64,000 nucleotides of DNA from assembly GCA_009833045.1 (NCBI GenBank), contig WUUP01000007.1, positions 80,382 to 144,381 on the forward strand, in the 5' to 3' direction. The position numbers and the translations under genes were made by a program. How positions within the stretch are numbered: position 1 is the stretch's first letter; each line of letters begins with the position of its first letter. The notes below the pieces were generated by a model that was not told the origin of the DNA, made no database searches, and saw nothing but the letters and a program-made list of their open reading frames with translations. This document shows, piece after piece, positions 45,393 to 54,221 of this stretch. The stretch comes from Saprospirales bacterium GYS_P2D (GTDB lineage Bacteria > Bacteroidota > Bacteroidia > Chitinophagales > Saprospiraceae).

Positions 45393-46883
45393 TTAGTACT
45401 GAGTTACATTTTTTATTCGATCACCAAAGTCTTTCAATCTTAAATAATAAACATAGATCAAAGCCATAATTAATAATACTATCGCAACCACAAAACTGAT
45501 TCTTGAATAGTCCTGAATATTTAATATGTATTTAATAGAGGTAATGGCCATAATCCAAAGACCTATCAAAATAATATCAATTCTATCCAAAACCTTAGCA
45601 AATAATTTATTAATTGGATAATTGCTCTTGGCAAGTAACAAATATGTACAGGCGAGAACGCCAGAAGAGGAATATGCAACAACAACACCGATTACACCAA
45701 ATATTGGAAAAAGTAAAACACCGCCCGCAAAATTAAGGACAGCAAAAATGACATATGTTAAAAAGTTTACAAATAGTTCACCCGTCCCTAAATTCCTAAA
45801 CCAAGCAGGGGTTGCCAATAAACTAACAGACAGATATATCGCTATAAGGATACCATAAAGTATAAAAGAGCTACTAAGCTCACCAATCCATAATATAGAT
45901 ATTACTGGTAGCATAACAATAACCATCGGAAACACACCCACACCAAGACATAATGAAATTTTTGTAAGTTCAATGAATAACCTATCTACCTCGCTCTTCT
46001 TCCTTTCTACTAATACAGCAAAAATCGGCACATAAATATTAAGAACTTGAGCCAAAATCCCTTTTATTTGCTCCATTAGCTTTGATATCATCTCAAATAA
46101 CCCCACTGCCGTTAAATCAGCATAATTCTTTAGAAGAAGTTTTACCATAGGATCTATGCATAGGTTAGCCATAGTAGCCAATTGAAACTTGTATCCATAT
46201 ATCGCTATATCTTTAAATAAGCCCTTGTTAAACTTTCTTATCAAGAAACTGACTTCTGACAATTTATACATCACGGCCAAATATGATAAAACAAAAAGCA
46301 CAATGTACTGAAGTAGATATGCGTAAGCCAAACCAACCATATTAAAACTTGAAACAAATAAAAAAGCAGAAACGAGATAAACGAAACGCGAAATAATCAG
46401 ATTCACATTTTTTATATAGAACAATTGTAAACCATCAAGCGTTGCTTGAAAAACGTAAGCAAGGTTTGCAACTATGAATGATGATAGAACAAAAGGTAAA
46501 AGCGTCCTAATCATGTCGGCTTCCAGAGAAGAAAAAATTTGTTCACTTAAACAACTATATATTAAATAAATCGACGTGGTAAGAACAATCAATATGCCTA
46601 ATATTGTCAAAAAACTTGTTTCAACGACATATGCAGACATCTGGCGCTGATTTAGTTCATTAAATTTTGCAATAAATTTTACAATGCTCCCAGCAAATCC
46701 AGAACTACCGATACCCGCCAATGAAGTCATTGCCACTACCAATGACCATATACCTAGCTTTTCCAAACCGATACTGCTCACTAAGAATTTGTAGAGTATA
46801 AGCATCGTTAAGGATGACACTGCAAAACCCAAAGCTGCTGAGATCCCATTTTTGGACACTTTGTTGAAGCGCTGAAATATCAA
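45393..46883 (-). CDS. wzx: Wzx-type polysaccharide flippase
   Basis: A 496-residue MOP-superfamily protein with about 12-14 transmembrane helices, starting NKVSKNGISAALGFAVSSLTMLILYKFLVSSIGLEKLGIWSLV, typical of polysaccharide biosynthesis (PST) transporters. It should flip the undecaprenyl-linked repeat unit to the periplasmic side. Its presence with Wzy-like and Wzz-like proteins indicates Wzx/Wzy-dependent assembly. It is encoded between the two FkbM genes. Confidence 0.92.
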   Translation of the reverse strand: MIFQRFNKVSKNGISAALGFAVSSLTMLILYKFLVSSIGLEKLGIWSLVVAMTSLAGIGSSGFAGSIVKFIAKFNELNQRQMSAYVVETSFLTILGILIVLTTSIYLIYSCLSEQIFSSLEADMIRTLLPFVLSSFIVANLAYVFQATLDGLQLFYIKNVNLIISRFVYLVSAFLFVSSFNMVGLAYAYLLQYIVLFVLSYLAVMYKLSEVSFLIRKFNKGLFKDIAIYGYKFQLATMANLCIDPMVKLLLKNYADLTAVGLFEMISKLMEQIKGILAQVLNIYVPIFAVLVERKKSEVDRLFIELTKISLCLGVGVFPMVIVMLPVISILWIGELSSSFILYGILIAIYLSVSLLATPAWFRNLGTGELFVNFLTYVIFAVLNFAGGVLLFPIFGVIGVVVAYSSSGVLACTYLLLAKSNYPINKLFAKVLDRIDIILIGLWIMAITSIKYILNIQDYSRISFVVAIVLLIMALIYVYYLRLKDFGDRIKNVTQY

Positions 46884-46889
46884 CCTAAA

Positions 46890-47741
46890 CTATTTTGCAA
46901 TCCACTGTCCATGATCAAACTGCTCAAAACTATATCCAAATTGGGATAGAAATAGTAAGGTATCGAAAGTACTTACCCCAAATTTTAACGAATGTGGATC
47001 AAAAGACTCCATAATTATAATGGGTCTTTTTTCTTGAGAAAGAGATTTAATAGCACCTTCAAAACAAAACTTCTCTGCTCCCTCAATATCAATTTTGATA
47101 AAATCAATTTTACCGATCAAATTCTTTGACTCTATTAATGTATCTAATTTAATTGCATCTACTATACACTCATCTTCTTCAACCATCGAAATTGGATCAA
47201 AACTTATTCTATTATATGAATCAGAATTATTATCATCTACATTGCTTTTAGGATTTGTTAATATTAGCTTAGACTTCTCTTTAGAAAGGGCCAAATTATA
47301 AGCTGATACATTGTTTACTTGGTTCAAACGAAGGTTTCTTTCAAGAACCCCAAAGGTTTTTTTGTTGGGCTCAAAAGAAATCACTCTCCCCGTTTCACCA
47401 ACCAATTGTGAAGAAAACAAGCTAAAAAGGCCTATATTGGCACCAATATCTAAAACTATATCGCCTTTCTTAATGTTTGATTCAAATTTCTCAAAAGTAC
47501 GATACTCGAAAGACCGAGCATGCTTTTCTAAATGTTGAGAAGAAAAAAGAACCGAGACAATATGTCCAAAAGGAGTAAACTTATAGTGATAATCTTTATA
47601 AACCCTAAGTTTTACTGTTTTTTTTCTACTTGTCGCTATTTTCCATTGATACTTTTTAAACTGTTTATAAAGAAGACCAATTCCTATCCTCACGTTTCCC
47701 ATATAATCGCTATTCTTTTGATAGTCAACTCCACTTAACAC
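46890..47741 (-). CDS. FkbM family methyltransferase
   Basis: The listed frame gives 283 residues; the ATG at 47702 (MGNVRIGIG) is a likely alternative start because the first one overlaps the UDP-sulfoquinovose synthase gene by 17 bp. Motif I is DIVLDIGANIGLFSLFS, followed by VISFEPNKKTF and the FkbM signature FIKIDIEGAEKFCFEGA. It probably O-methylates a sugar or aglycone hydroxyl. It directly follows the sulfonated-sugar gene, so methylation of that or a neighbouring residue is possible but unproven. Confidence 0.88.
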   Translation of the reverse strand: MLSGVDYQKNSDYMGNVRIGIGLLYKQFKKYQWKIATSRKKTVKLRVYKDYHYKFTPFGHIVSVLFSSQHLEKHARSFEYRTFEKFESNIKKGDIVLDIGANIGLFSLFSSQLVGETGRVISFEPNKKTFGVLERNLRLNQVNNVSAYNLALSKEKSKLILTNPKSNVDDNNSDSYNRISFDPISMVEEDECIVDAIKLDTLIESKNLIGKIDFIKIDIEGAEKFCFEGAIKSLSQEKRPIIIMESFDPHSLKFGVSTFDTLLFLSQFGYSFEQFDHGQWIAK

Positions 47742-48873
47742 GTGGATAAATTTTATTAATAGAAATATTCTTTTTATGTCTTTGCACTATCTCCATCATA
47801 TCAGCCAAAACTTCAGGTGTCATGAAATGTGGGCGTAAACCAAGATCTAACAACCCTGTATTCGAAGGATTGTAATAATGATCTTCTGGCTCTCTTCTCG
47901 GATTAGGGATAGACTTAACCTCTACATTAATACCTAATAGCTCACCTGCCTTCCGCACCTTTTCTGCTAATTGATTTACAGAAAAGGTCTCTGTGAGCTG
48001 GTTATATATTTTTAATTCTCTTTCTCCTGCAGGATTGTTTATTGCTAAATCGACACATTGGAGTGTATCTTTCAAATTCAGATATCCTCTCACTTGTCCT
48101 CCTTTCCCATAAACCGTAAGGGGCACTCCAGCAACGGCCTGCACCAAAAATCTATTCACTACAGTACCGAATATATCGTCGTAGTGAAAATTTGGAAGAA
48201 GTCTTTCATCTAAGTCTGATTCTGTAGTAGACAAGCCATATACAGGTCCTTGCATCAAGTCAGTAACTTTCAAGTCATACGTTCTCACATAAAACCATAA
48301 TAAATCAGTGTCTAAAACTTTCGTGGTATGATATAGACTTCCTGCCGCCCGAGGAAATAAAAATTTGTCCTTTCTTCCTTTATGTTCTATCTCAAGCCAG
48401 CCCTCTTCAATATCTATATTTGGGCAACCATATTCTCCCATCGTTCCTAACTTTACGATGTGACACTCTGGTTTATTTTTAAGAATGGCCCAAATTAAAT
48501 TATGCGTGACTTCTAAGTTGTTCTTTAATGTATAATGTGCCTCCTCGTATCCCTTCAAGGAATACGGTGCAGAAGGCTGCTCTGCATAGTGCACAACTGC
48601 ATCAGGCTGAAATGTCTTAATATGATCTTCTATAAATCGGAAATCCTTTAGATCTCCGATTGAAATATTTATTGTTTCGCCAGTTTTTTCCTTAAATATT
48701 CTAGCACGCTCTTCCAAGTTGGGAGTTGGAATCAACGCCTCAGATGATGTCTGCATAGCAATAGTCCGTCGGGAGTAATTATCAACTGCTAAGACTTCGT
48801 GACCTTTCGATGCCAAATCCATTGAGGTTGGCCAACCCAGATATCCATCCCCACCTAAGATTAATATTTTCAT
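47725..48873 (-). CDS. sqdB: UDP-sulfoquinovose synthase (SQD1/SqdB/Agl3 homologue)
   Basis: This 382-residue extended SDR aligns by eye along its full length with plant SQD1: GGDGYLGWPTSMDL at the NAD site, VVHYAEQPSAPYS, VKLGTMGEYGCPNIDIEEG, the YHTTK motif, TVYGKGGQVRGYLNLKDT and IPNPRREPEDHYYNP. The residues equivalent to SQD1 catalytic Thr145, Tyr182 and Lys186 are Thr144, Tyr181 and Lys185. Known members convert UDP-glucose plus sulfite to UDP-6-sulfoquinovose, used in sulfolipids and, in Sulfolobus (Agl3), in N-glycans. Here it is surrounded by glycan genes and lies two genes from an APS reductase, so the product is most likely a glycan building block. Confidence 0.9.
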   Translation of the reverse strand: MKILILGGDGYLGWPTSMDLASKGHEVLAVDNYSRRTIAMQTSSEALIPTPNLEERARIFKEKTGETINISIGDLKDFRFIEDHIKTFQPDAVVHYAEQPSAPYSLKGYEEAHYTLKNNLEVTHNLIWAILKNKPECHIVKLGTMGEYGCPNIDIEEGWLEIEHKGRKDKFLFPRAAGSLYHTTKVLDTDLLWFYVRTYDLKVTDLMQGPVYGLSTTESDLDERLLPNFHYDDIFGTVVNRFLVQAVAGVPLTVYGKGGQVRGYLNLKDTLQCVDLAINNPAGERELKIYNQLTETFSVNQLAEKVRKAGELLGINVEVKSIPNPRREPEDHYYNPSNTGLLDLGLRPHFMTPEVLADMMEIVQRHKKNISINKIYPRVKWS

Positions 48874-49893
48874 TTACACTAGTTTTTTATCTTTTAAATA
48901 CCTAATTAATTCATCTAAAGTCAATGACGTTTCTTTATCAGACCTATAGATCCGATTCACAGGTCTCTCTACAGAACCATAATCGTATTCCTCATCAATG
49001 TATACACCTTTAAAAGCGGGTAGTACTGTGAAGAAATCATCAATCTCAATAGTGCGCCTCACTTCCTCATCATTGATTAGCTCTTCATACATTTTTTCAC
49101 CAGGTTTCGCTCCTATAACTTTAATTTGTGTGTTATGGTCTACTCCTCGTTCTTTCCAAATTTCTACCATGGCCTTTGCTAAATCTTCAATCCTTATGAT
49201 AGGCATCTTAGTAACAAAGACTTCACCTCCTTGCGCTAATTCAACTGACTGTAACACTAAACTTGCCGCTTCATCGATAGTCATAACAAATCGACTCATC
49301 TCCGGATCTGTTAAGGTTATTGGTTCTGCTCTTTCAATTTGGCCCTTAAATATCGGAATAACAGAACCATTCGATCCTAAAACATTTCCAAAACGTGTTG
49401 ACGCAAAAACAGGATACTTACCCCTTGTAGAGGCGTTAGCAGCCGTCATCAATCTTTCACCCATCAACTTAGAAGTTCCCATAACATTGGTAGGATTCAC
49501 TGCCTTATCCGAAGAGGTAAAGATTACTTTTTGTACATTATTTGCCAGTGCTGCATCTATCACGTTTTGTGTTCCGACTATATTGGTATAAATTGCTTCT
49601 GTAGGAGAAATTTCATTCAGAATAACATGCTTCCTTGCAGCAGCATGCAAAACAATATCAACACCTTTCATTAGTCCCAGTAGTTGATCTCTGTTTTTTA
49701 TATCACATAAGAAAAACCTTACATTAGTCTCATTTCTATAAAGCTGATCGATAAAAAACAAGTCACTTTCATTATTGTCGATCCCAATTATTTCCTTAGC
49801 GCCATATGAATGAAGTTGCCGAATAAGTTCTTTCCCGACCGTTCCACAGGCACCCGTTATAAATACGTTTTTATCTTTCCAAAACTGACTCAT
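48874..49893 (-). CDS. soluble nucleotide-sugar 4,6-dehydratase (Polysacc_synt_2)
   Basis: A 339-residue SDR without the membrane part of FlaA1. VFITGACGTVGKELIRQL is the NAD site, VLHAAARKHVILNE is a family hallmark, and SSDKAVNPTNVMGTSK has Met in place of the SDR Tyr, as in UDP-GlcNAc 4,6-dehydratases. It is near PseB/CapE-type enzymes (dehydratase, sometimes with C5-epimerisation). It abuts the sqdB start (0 bp) and overlaps the next SDR by 4 bp. A second dehydratase (33379-35271) in the same locus implies two different 6-deoxy-HexNAc precursors. Confidence 0.88.
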   Translation of the reverse strand: MSQFWKDKNVFITGACGTVGKELIRQLHSYGAKEIIGIDNNESDLFFIDQLYRNETNVRFFLCDIKNRDQLLGLMKGVDIVLHAAARKHVILNEISPTEAIYTNIVGTQNVIDAALANNVQKVIFTSSDKAVNPTNVMGTSKLMGERLMTAANASTRGKYPVFASTRFGNVLGSNGSVIPIFKGQIERAEPITLTDPEMSRFVMTIDEAASLVLQSVELAQGGEVFVTKMPIIRIEDLAKAMVEIWKERGVDHNTQIKVIGAKPGEKMYEELINDEEVRRTIEIDDFFTVLPAFKGVYIDEEYDYGSVERPVNRIYRSDKETSLTLDELIRYLKDKKLV

Positions 49894-50801
49894 AGATTAT
49901 ATTTGAAATGTTCTTTAAAACTCAGAAGAAGACGAGTGAATTCTTCTCCCTCACTTTTATTTTTATCTATTTGGACTGCCACGCTTCTCATTGAGAGGTG
50001 TTGATCCAATCTAAATATACTCGTTGCAGGATAAAGAGCCTTAACTTCATCTACTAAATCATTAATAGATAAATTAAACTGTGCAAGATTTCGTACACCC
50101 GATCCGTCTTTCACAATTTCATAAATAATAAATTCTGCCAGTGATTGAATATAAATAAAAGCTCGTTTTTGATTCCCCGTACCGTGAACTTCTATTCTGC
50201 CCAAATAATTTGCGTCAAACATAAACCTATTAACCACAGAATCAAGTCTTATCGAAGGATTAAATCCAAACACGTTGGCACTTCTTAAGACAGAGACATT
50301 CAATCTGTTAGCTAATCTCATAATGTGCTTCTCCCCTTTTAACTTAGATTGCCCATATGCACTCTGAGGTGCAACTGCCGAGTCAACATTTAGCTCAATT
50401 CCATTTGAATTGCCATATACCGAAACGGAACTTAAATAAATAAGATGAGCTACGGACGGAGTTCTCTCCACTTCCGATGATAACACCGCAGTTCCCCAAT
50501 TATTTACCTGGTCAAACTCATGTATGTTGGATTCACTAAAAGGGGTAGAAACCTTTGCGGCAAGATGAATTACTACATCATGTCCTCTTAATGATCTTCC
50601 TATCTTATATCCATCTAAAAGATCGCCTTTAATAAATCTTATGTTGGCCAAACCCTCATTGGGCTGTCCAAAAAAGAAATTGATAGACGGCCTACTTAAA
50701 TTATCATAAATAGTAATCGAATCTACAAAATCGCACTGTGACAAGTTTTTTACAAGCGAATATCCCACGTATCCACATCCTCCGGTAATAAATATTTTCA
50801 T
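49890..50801 (-). CDS. NAD-dependent epimerase/reductase (SDR)
   Basis: A 303-residue extended SDR with IFITGGCGYVGYSL at the NAD site, VVIHLAAKVSTPF, YLSSVSVYGNS and the catalytic Tyr-Lys in SAYGQSK. It could reduce or epimerise a keto-sugar: either the GDP-4-keto-6-deoxymannose made by Gmd (an RMD-like role) or the UDP-4-keto sugar made by the adjacent dehydratase. Overlaps of 4 bp on both sides place it firmly in the operon. I cannot assign the exact reaction. Confidence 0.8.
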   Translation of the reverse strand: MKIFITGGCGYVGYSLVKNLSQCDFVDSITIYDNLSRPSINFFFGQPNEGLANIRFIKGDLLDGYKIGRSLRGHDVVIHLAAKVSTPFSESNIHEFDQVNNWGTAVLSSEVERTPSVAHLIYLSSVSVYGNSNGIELNVDSAVAPQSAYGQSKLKGEKHIMRLANRLNVSVLRSANVFGFNPSIRLDSVVNRFMFDANYLGRIEVHGTGNQKRAFIYIQSLAEFIIYEIVKDGSGVRNLAQFNLSINDLVDEVKALYPATSIFRLDQHLSMRSVAVQIDKNKSEGEEFTRLLLSFKEHFKYNL

Positions 50802-51484
50802 TTCTTCACTAAATCAACATGCAAACCGCATTCATCTTTATTTTGACCAGACCACCTCCCTGACCTGTCATCAAAAGAGCTCATTGTACACGGCGAGCAT
50901 CCTACACTTAAGTACCCAGCACTTTCTAATGGATGTGGGGGGAGGTTGTAGAGATCTCGATATTCCCAGATCATTTTACTATTCCAATTTAGCATGGGAT
51001 GATATCTAAGTGTATTATGAACCCCAGGCATTATCCGCTTCATGGTTTTTCTATTAAAATTTTGATCCGACCTCACTCCTGTGATCCACACATCCTTCTC
51101 TTTTAAAATTGGTTCTAAGGGCAAAATCTTATTAATATGACAGCAGTACTCCGAATCAGAACAAAAATAAAATCTTCCATTGCTATCTTTCTGGTGCACC
51201 TTAGAAATAGGTGAAGTAAGGATCTCAAGATTCAATCTAAACAAATCGACTATTTCATCTCTGAAACTGAGGGTCTCAGAAAAGTGAAAACCGGTATCAA
51301 TAAAATAGACTGGTATTGATGGATAAATACATTTCAATATATGCAGCAGTGGGATACTATGAGTTTGGAACGAAGAACTCACGAAAAGCTTCTTGCCTGT
51401 ACTTCGGAACAATTCAAGATCAGATTTTATTACATTGATCTCTTTTTTAATCTGTGTATTACTCATATTCATTCGCCACCTCAA
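50798..51484 (-). CDS. cysH: adenylylsulfate (APS) reductase, CysH family
   Basis: A 228-residue assimilatory sulfonucleotide reductase. The PP-loop-like [16 protein letters not shown] and [11 protein letters not shown] bind the nucleotide; ITGVRSDQ is conserved. Cys114-Cys115 with Cys196-x-x-Cys199 form the CC/CxxC set that holds the [4Fe-4S] cluster of APS-type (not PAPS-type) enzymes, and the catalytic Cys219 sits in ECGLH. It reduces APS to sulfite. It lies between Gmd and an SDR inside a glycan operon, not with other cysteine-synthesis genes, so it may be dedicated to sulfite supply for the nearby UDP-sulfoquinovose synthase. The first ATG overlaps gmd by 26 bp; the ATG at 51466 is a likely alternative. 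Confidence 0.92.
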   Translation of the reverse strand: MRWRMNMSNTQIKKEINVIKSDLELFRSTGKKLFVSSSFQTHSIPLLHILKCIYPSIPVYFIDTGFHFSETLSFRDEIVDLFRLNLEILTSPISKVHQKDSNGRFYFCSDSEYCCHINKILPLEPILKEKDVWITGVRSDQNFNRKTMKRIMPGVHNTLRYHPMLNWNSKMIWEYRDLYNLPPHPLESAGYLSVGCSPCTMSSFDDRSGRWSGQNKDECGLHVDLVKK

Positions 51485-52574
51485 AACCTGCCTCTTTTAA
51501 TAATTGGCTTTTCCTAAACTCTTCTATGTCGGACTGTACCATCTCTGATACTAATGCTTGAAGATCATACTTTGGCTTCCAATTCAGTTGAGTTTTGGCC
51601 TTAGTAGGATCACCTATTAATAGATCCACTTCTGTAGGTCTAAAATAGCGAGGATCCACTCGCAATACTTCTTGGCCGATTTCTAATGGCAACTCGTGAT
51701 CCGCTTTTTCAATATAGGCTCTCTCATCTACGTCTTTTCCCTCAAATCTAAGTGACACTCCAATCTCGGCGAATGACATCTTAATAAAATCTCTTACAGT
51801 AGTGGTCACTCCTGTAGCGATGACATAGTCTTCTGGGGTATCCTGCTGTAGAATGCGCCACATCGCCTCGACATAGTCCTTGGCATGTCCCCAGTCTCGC
51901 TTTGCATCCAGATTACCTATATATAGTTTATCCTGCAGTCCTAAAGAAATTTTGGCCACAGCTCTGGTAATCTTTCGGGTCACGAAGGTTTCTCCTCTGA
52001 GAGGACTTTCATGGTTAAACAATATCCCATTGCAAGCGTACATGCCATACGCTTCTCGATAGTTGACTGTGATCCAGTAGGCGTACATTTTAGCCACTGC
52101 ATATGGAGATCGTGGATAAAATGGCGTAATCTCACTCTGAGGTACTTCTTGGACTAAACCATATAGTTCTGATGTGGAGGCTTGGTAAATACGAGTTTTA
52201 TCTGTCAATCCTAAAATTCGAATTGCCTCTAATAATCGCAAAGTCCCTACCCCATCAACATCCGCTACATACTCTGGGCTATCAAAGCTCACCTTGACGT
52301 GTGACATTGCCCCGAGATTATAAATTTCATCTGGTTGTACCTCTTGGATGATACGGATCAAATTAGAAGAATCTGTCAAGTCTCCGTAGTGGAGAATAAA
52401 CTTCAACTCTGACTCATGAGGATCTTGATAGAGATGATCAATCCGTGCGGTATTAAATAATGATGCACGTCTCTTAATCCCATGCACTTCATAGCCTTTT
52501 GATAGAAGCAGCTCTGCTAAATAAGCTCCATCTTGGCCAGTTATTCCCGTAATCAAGGCTTTTTTCTTAGTCAT
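51459..52574 (-). CDS. gmd: GDP-mannose 4,6-dehydratase
   Basis: A 371-residue extended SDR of normal Gmd length. [18 protein letters not shown] is the NADP site, [18 protein letters not shown] binds the cofactor phosphate, and the catalytic motif is [29 protein letters not shown] is diagnostic of Gmd. It makes GDP-4-keto-6-deoxymannose, a precursor of GDP-fucose, rhamnose or perosamine. No GDP-fucose synthase is recognised in the window, so the second step may be done by the neighbouring SDR at 49890. It is the first biosynthetic gene after the regulatory and repeat region. Confidence 0.95.
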   Translation of the reverse strand: MTKKKALITGITGQDGAYLAELLLSKGYEVHGIKRRASLFNTARIDHLYQDPHESELKFILHYGDLTDSSNLIRIIQEVQPDEIYNLGAMSHVKVSFDSPEYVADVDGVGTLRLLEAIRILGLTDKTRIYQASTSELYGLVQEVPQSEITPFYPRSPYAVAKMYAYWITVNYREAYGMYACNGILFNHESPLRGETFVTRKITRAVAKISLGLQDKLYIGNLDAKRDWGHAKDYVEAMWRILQQDTPEDYVIATGVTTTVRDFIKMSFAEIGVSLRFEGKDVDERAYIEKADHELPLEIGQEVLRVDPRYFRPTEVDLLIGDPTKAKTQLNWKPKYDLQALVSEMVQSDIEEFRKSQLLKEAGFEVANEYE

Positions 52575-52614
52575 TATATCTTTTAGCTATCATCTTATTA
52601 AATGAAAGTGGTGG

Positions 52615-52929
52615 TCATTCTTGAAGAATAACCTTCTTAAATTGCGTTATATCCTCTAAATTATGCTCAAGTATGGATACCACGATATCCATATTAAGAC
52701 GCTGATAATCATGTATCACAATATTCCTAAATGCTACCATCGAGACCAAACGATCTGCATGAGCTGGATCTATAATATTGTGCTCAGCCAGTATCTGAAA
52801 GTTCTCCCCATAACTCTGGGGAATTCCCCACCTACTAATTCTGACATAGTGGGTCGCCATATCGATACAAGCCTGTATCACTCGCTGTAGGTTTAATATA
52901 ACGATGTCTTGTTGATCGATATCATCCAT
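52615..52929 (-). CDS. hepT: HepT-like (DUF86) toxin/RNase-family protein
   Basis: A 104-residue all-helical HEPN protein. The RX4HXY ribonuclease motif is intact: Arg68 to His73 to Tyr75 in RNIVIHDY. DUF86/HepT toxins pair with MntA nucleotidyltransferases, which inactivate them by AMPylating the tyrosine. The matching nucleotidyltransferase gene lies upstream at 53174-53515, but 244 bp away instead of adjacent, with a large palindrome between them. It is 40 bp upstream of gmd on the same strand. Confidence 0.85.
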   Translation of the reverse strand: MDDIDQQDIVILNLQRVIQACIDMATHYVRISRWGIPQSYGENFQILAEHNIIDPAHADRLVSMVAFRNIVIHDYQRLNMDIVVSILEHNLEDITQFKKVILQE

Positions 52930-53058
52930 TATAGCTGGTGTGCCAGTGTATACCTCAGAAATACGAGCTAAACATTTTTCAATCGTAATGGCTATTGAAG
53001 TGTTTTACGAATGCAATGCTAATTTATTTGCAAGTATTTGATTCCCAATTATTTCAGC

Positions 53059-53097
53059 TTTTTTGCGCCCCATAGCTTTGGCTATGAGGCGCAAAAA
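53059..53097. repeat. large palindrome between mntA-like and hepT-like genes
   Basis: TTTTTGCGCC-c-CATAGC, loop TTTG, GCTATG-a-GGCGCAAAAA. The arms are 16 bp with one mismatch. The T-run precedes the stem and the A-run follows it on both strands, the reverse of an intrinsic terminator. No second copy was seen in the window. The 244-bp gap holds no other recognised element. Confidence 0.55.
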
Positions 53098-53173
53098 GAG
53101 CTTCATCTTGAAAACCAAATACTTACAACTAATTTTAACCTGCATTCCTAAATCACTTCATTTAAGAAGTACA

Positions 53174-53515
53174 TCATTCATAGATAGCACCTCTTGATTT
53201 GATATCTTGATAAATTCCCTTATTCAATTCTCTCAGATCGATATATTTATAATACACTCGATTTTCAAAATCATCAATGTTGAAGGAGGGATCTAGATAT
53301 AGTAAAGTACCCTTTGATACAATCTGCATAGACATGATGTCTGAACAAAATGAGAGGTCTACTAAATCTAATTGAACATTGAGAATCACCGATAATTGCT
53401 GCTGTAAATGCCATCGATCGACATTCGAGATCTTATGTCCCGATAGAAATGCTATATCAACATCGCTATTCTTGTTAAAAGTATCAGTAGCCATACTTCC
53501 GAATAAGTATAACAC
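53174..53515 (-). CDS. mntA: MntA-like nucleotidyltransferase, uncertain start
   Basis: A minimal nucleotidyltransferase fold with LFGSMATDTFNKNSDVDIAFL: GS at 6-7 and the two metal-binding Asp at 18 and 20. Family members AMPylate and silence HepT toxins. The GTG at 53515 starts the protein only five residues before GSM, but the frame stays open upstream to 53590 and encodes a plausible N-terminal helix (LSDKLIYDLIEACQANIEQLQ) with no ATG, GTG or TTG. So either a rare start codon (CTG at about 53578) is used or the gene has lost its start. The C-terminal half is longer than the core fold (to 113 residues). Confidence 0.7.
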   Translation of the reverse strand: MLYLFGSMATDTFNKNSDVDIAFLSGHKISNVDRWHLQQQLSVILNVQLDLVDLSFCSDIMSMQIVSKGTLLYLDPSFNIDDFENRVYYKYIDLRELNKGIYQDIKSRGAIYE

Positions 53516-53684
53516 CTGTAGCTGCTCAATATTAGCTTGACAAGCTTCGATGAGATCATATATTAGTTTATCAGACAGTCCTATCCTTAATCAAAGGTCT
53601 CAAGTGAATCCGATACGGCTCCGCCTTCAATAAGTGCAGTCCACTTATAGCCAAATCTAAAGCCAGCTTGAAATAATACGTCAC

Positions 53685-54221
53685 TTATACAGCTACCGTA
53701 AGTGGTAGCACCTGCGATGCGTCTACCGCTATCCGAAGGTGCATACCTATATTTTCTAATTCTACAATAAAACTCGAGCCATTAGACTGCTCGACTATCT
53801 GTCCACGCAAACCCGTAAGCTCACCAGCAATCAGCTGCACGGCTTGTCCTTTCACTAAATGTAATCCCTGTCTCAGTTCCACATTAAAACCAGAACCAAC
53901 TATACGTCTCATGAGATCTATCTCCCCATCCGGGATAGCAGATATGACTCCTCCAATATTGACAAAACCAATCACATAGAGCGTTTGTAATACAGGGATG
54001 TACTCCTCTCGCTTGATGTATACGAATACATAATTGTGTATTAAGGGAATCTTGGTATGTCTCACTTTACCTCGGACGAGTCTCTGGCGATTGACGACAG
54101 GTACATATGCTTCTATACCATCAAGCTGGAGCTGATCAGCGACCAGCTTTTCGGCTTTGAACTTCACTCTAATGGCATACCAGCGTCGCTCTGCTACATC
54201 AAAAAAATCAGACCCTCTCAT
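53685..54221 (-). CDS. UpxY/NusG-family specialised antiterminator
   Basis: I place the start at the ATG at 54221 (MRGSDFFDV): it overlaps the upstream gene stop as ATGA and removes 18 atypical residues of a longer frame starting at 54275. The 178-residue protein has an N-terminal NGN domain (RRWYAIRVKFKAEKLVADQL; NYVFVYIKREEY) and a C-terminal KOW-type segment (ELTGLRGQIVEQ). UpxY proteins bind RNA polymerase and prevent early termination in their own long capsule operon. It is the gene before the glycan genes on the same strand, which fits control of the 33-52 kb operon, although two toxin-antitoxin-like genes intervene. Confidence 0.88.
   Translation of the reverse strand: MRGSDFFDVAERRWYAIRVKFKAEKLVADQLQLDGIEAYVPVVNRQRLVRGKVRHTKIPLIHNYVFVYIKREEYIPVLQTLYVIGFVNIGGVISAIPDGEIDLMRRIVGSGFNVELRQGLHLVKGQAVQLIAGELTGLRGQIVEQSNGSSFIVELENIGMHLRIAVDASQVLPLTVAV

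Noticed and set aside
47725-48873. UDP-glucose 4-epimerase or UDP-xylose synthase
   Set aside because: The KLGTMGEYG, YAEQPSAPYS and PNPRREPEDHYYN segments are specific to SQD1-type enzymes and absent from those families.
48998-49591. 197-codon + strand open frame
   Set aside because: Lies wholly antisense to the well-supported dehydratase gene at 48874-49893; no recognisable motif.
50798-51484. PAPS reductase instead of APS reductase
   Set aside because: The CC and CxxC cluster cysteines, absent from PAPS-specific CysH, are all present.
53059-53097. Intrinsic terminator
   Set aside because: The T-run precedes the stem and the A-run follows it on both strands, the reverse of a terminator.
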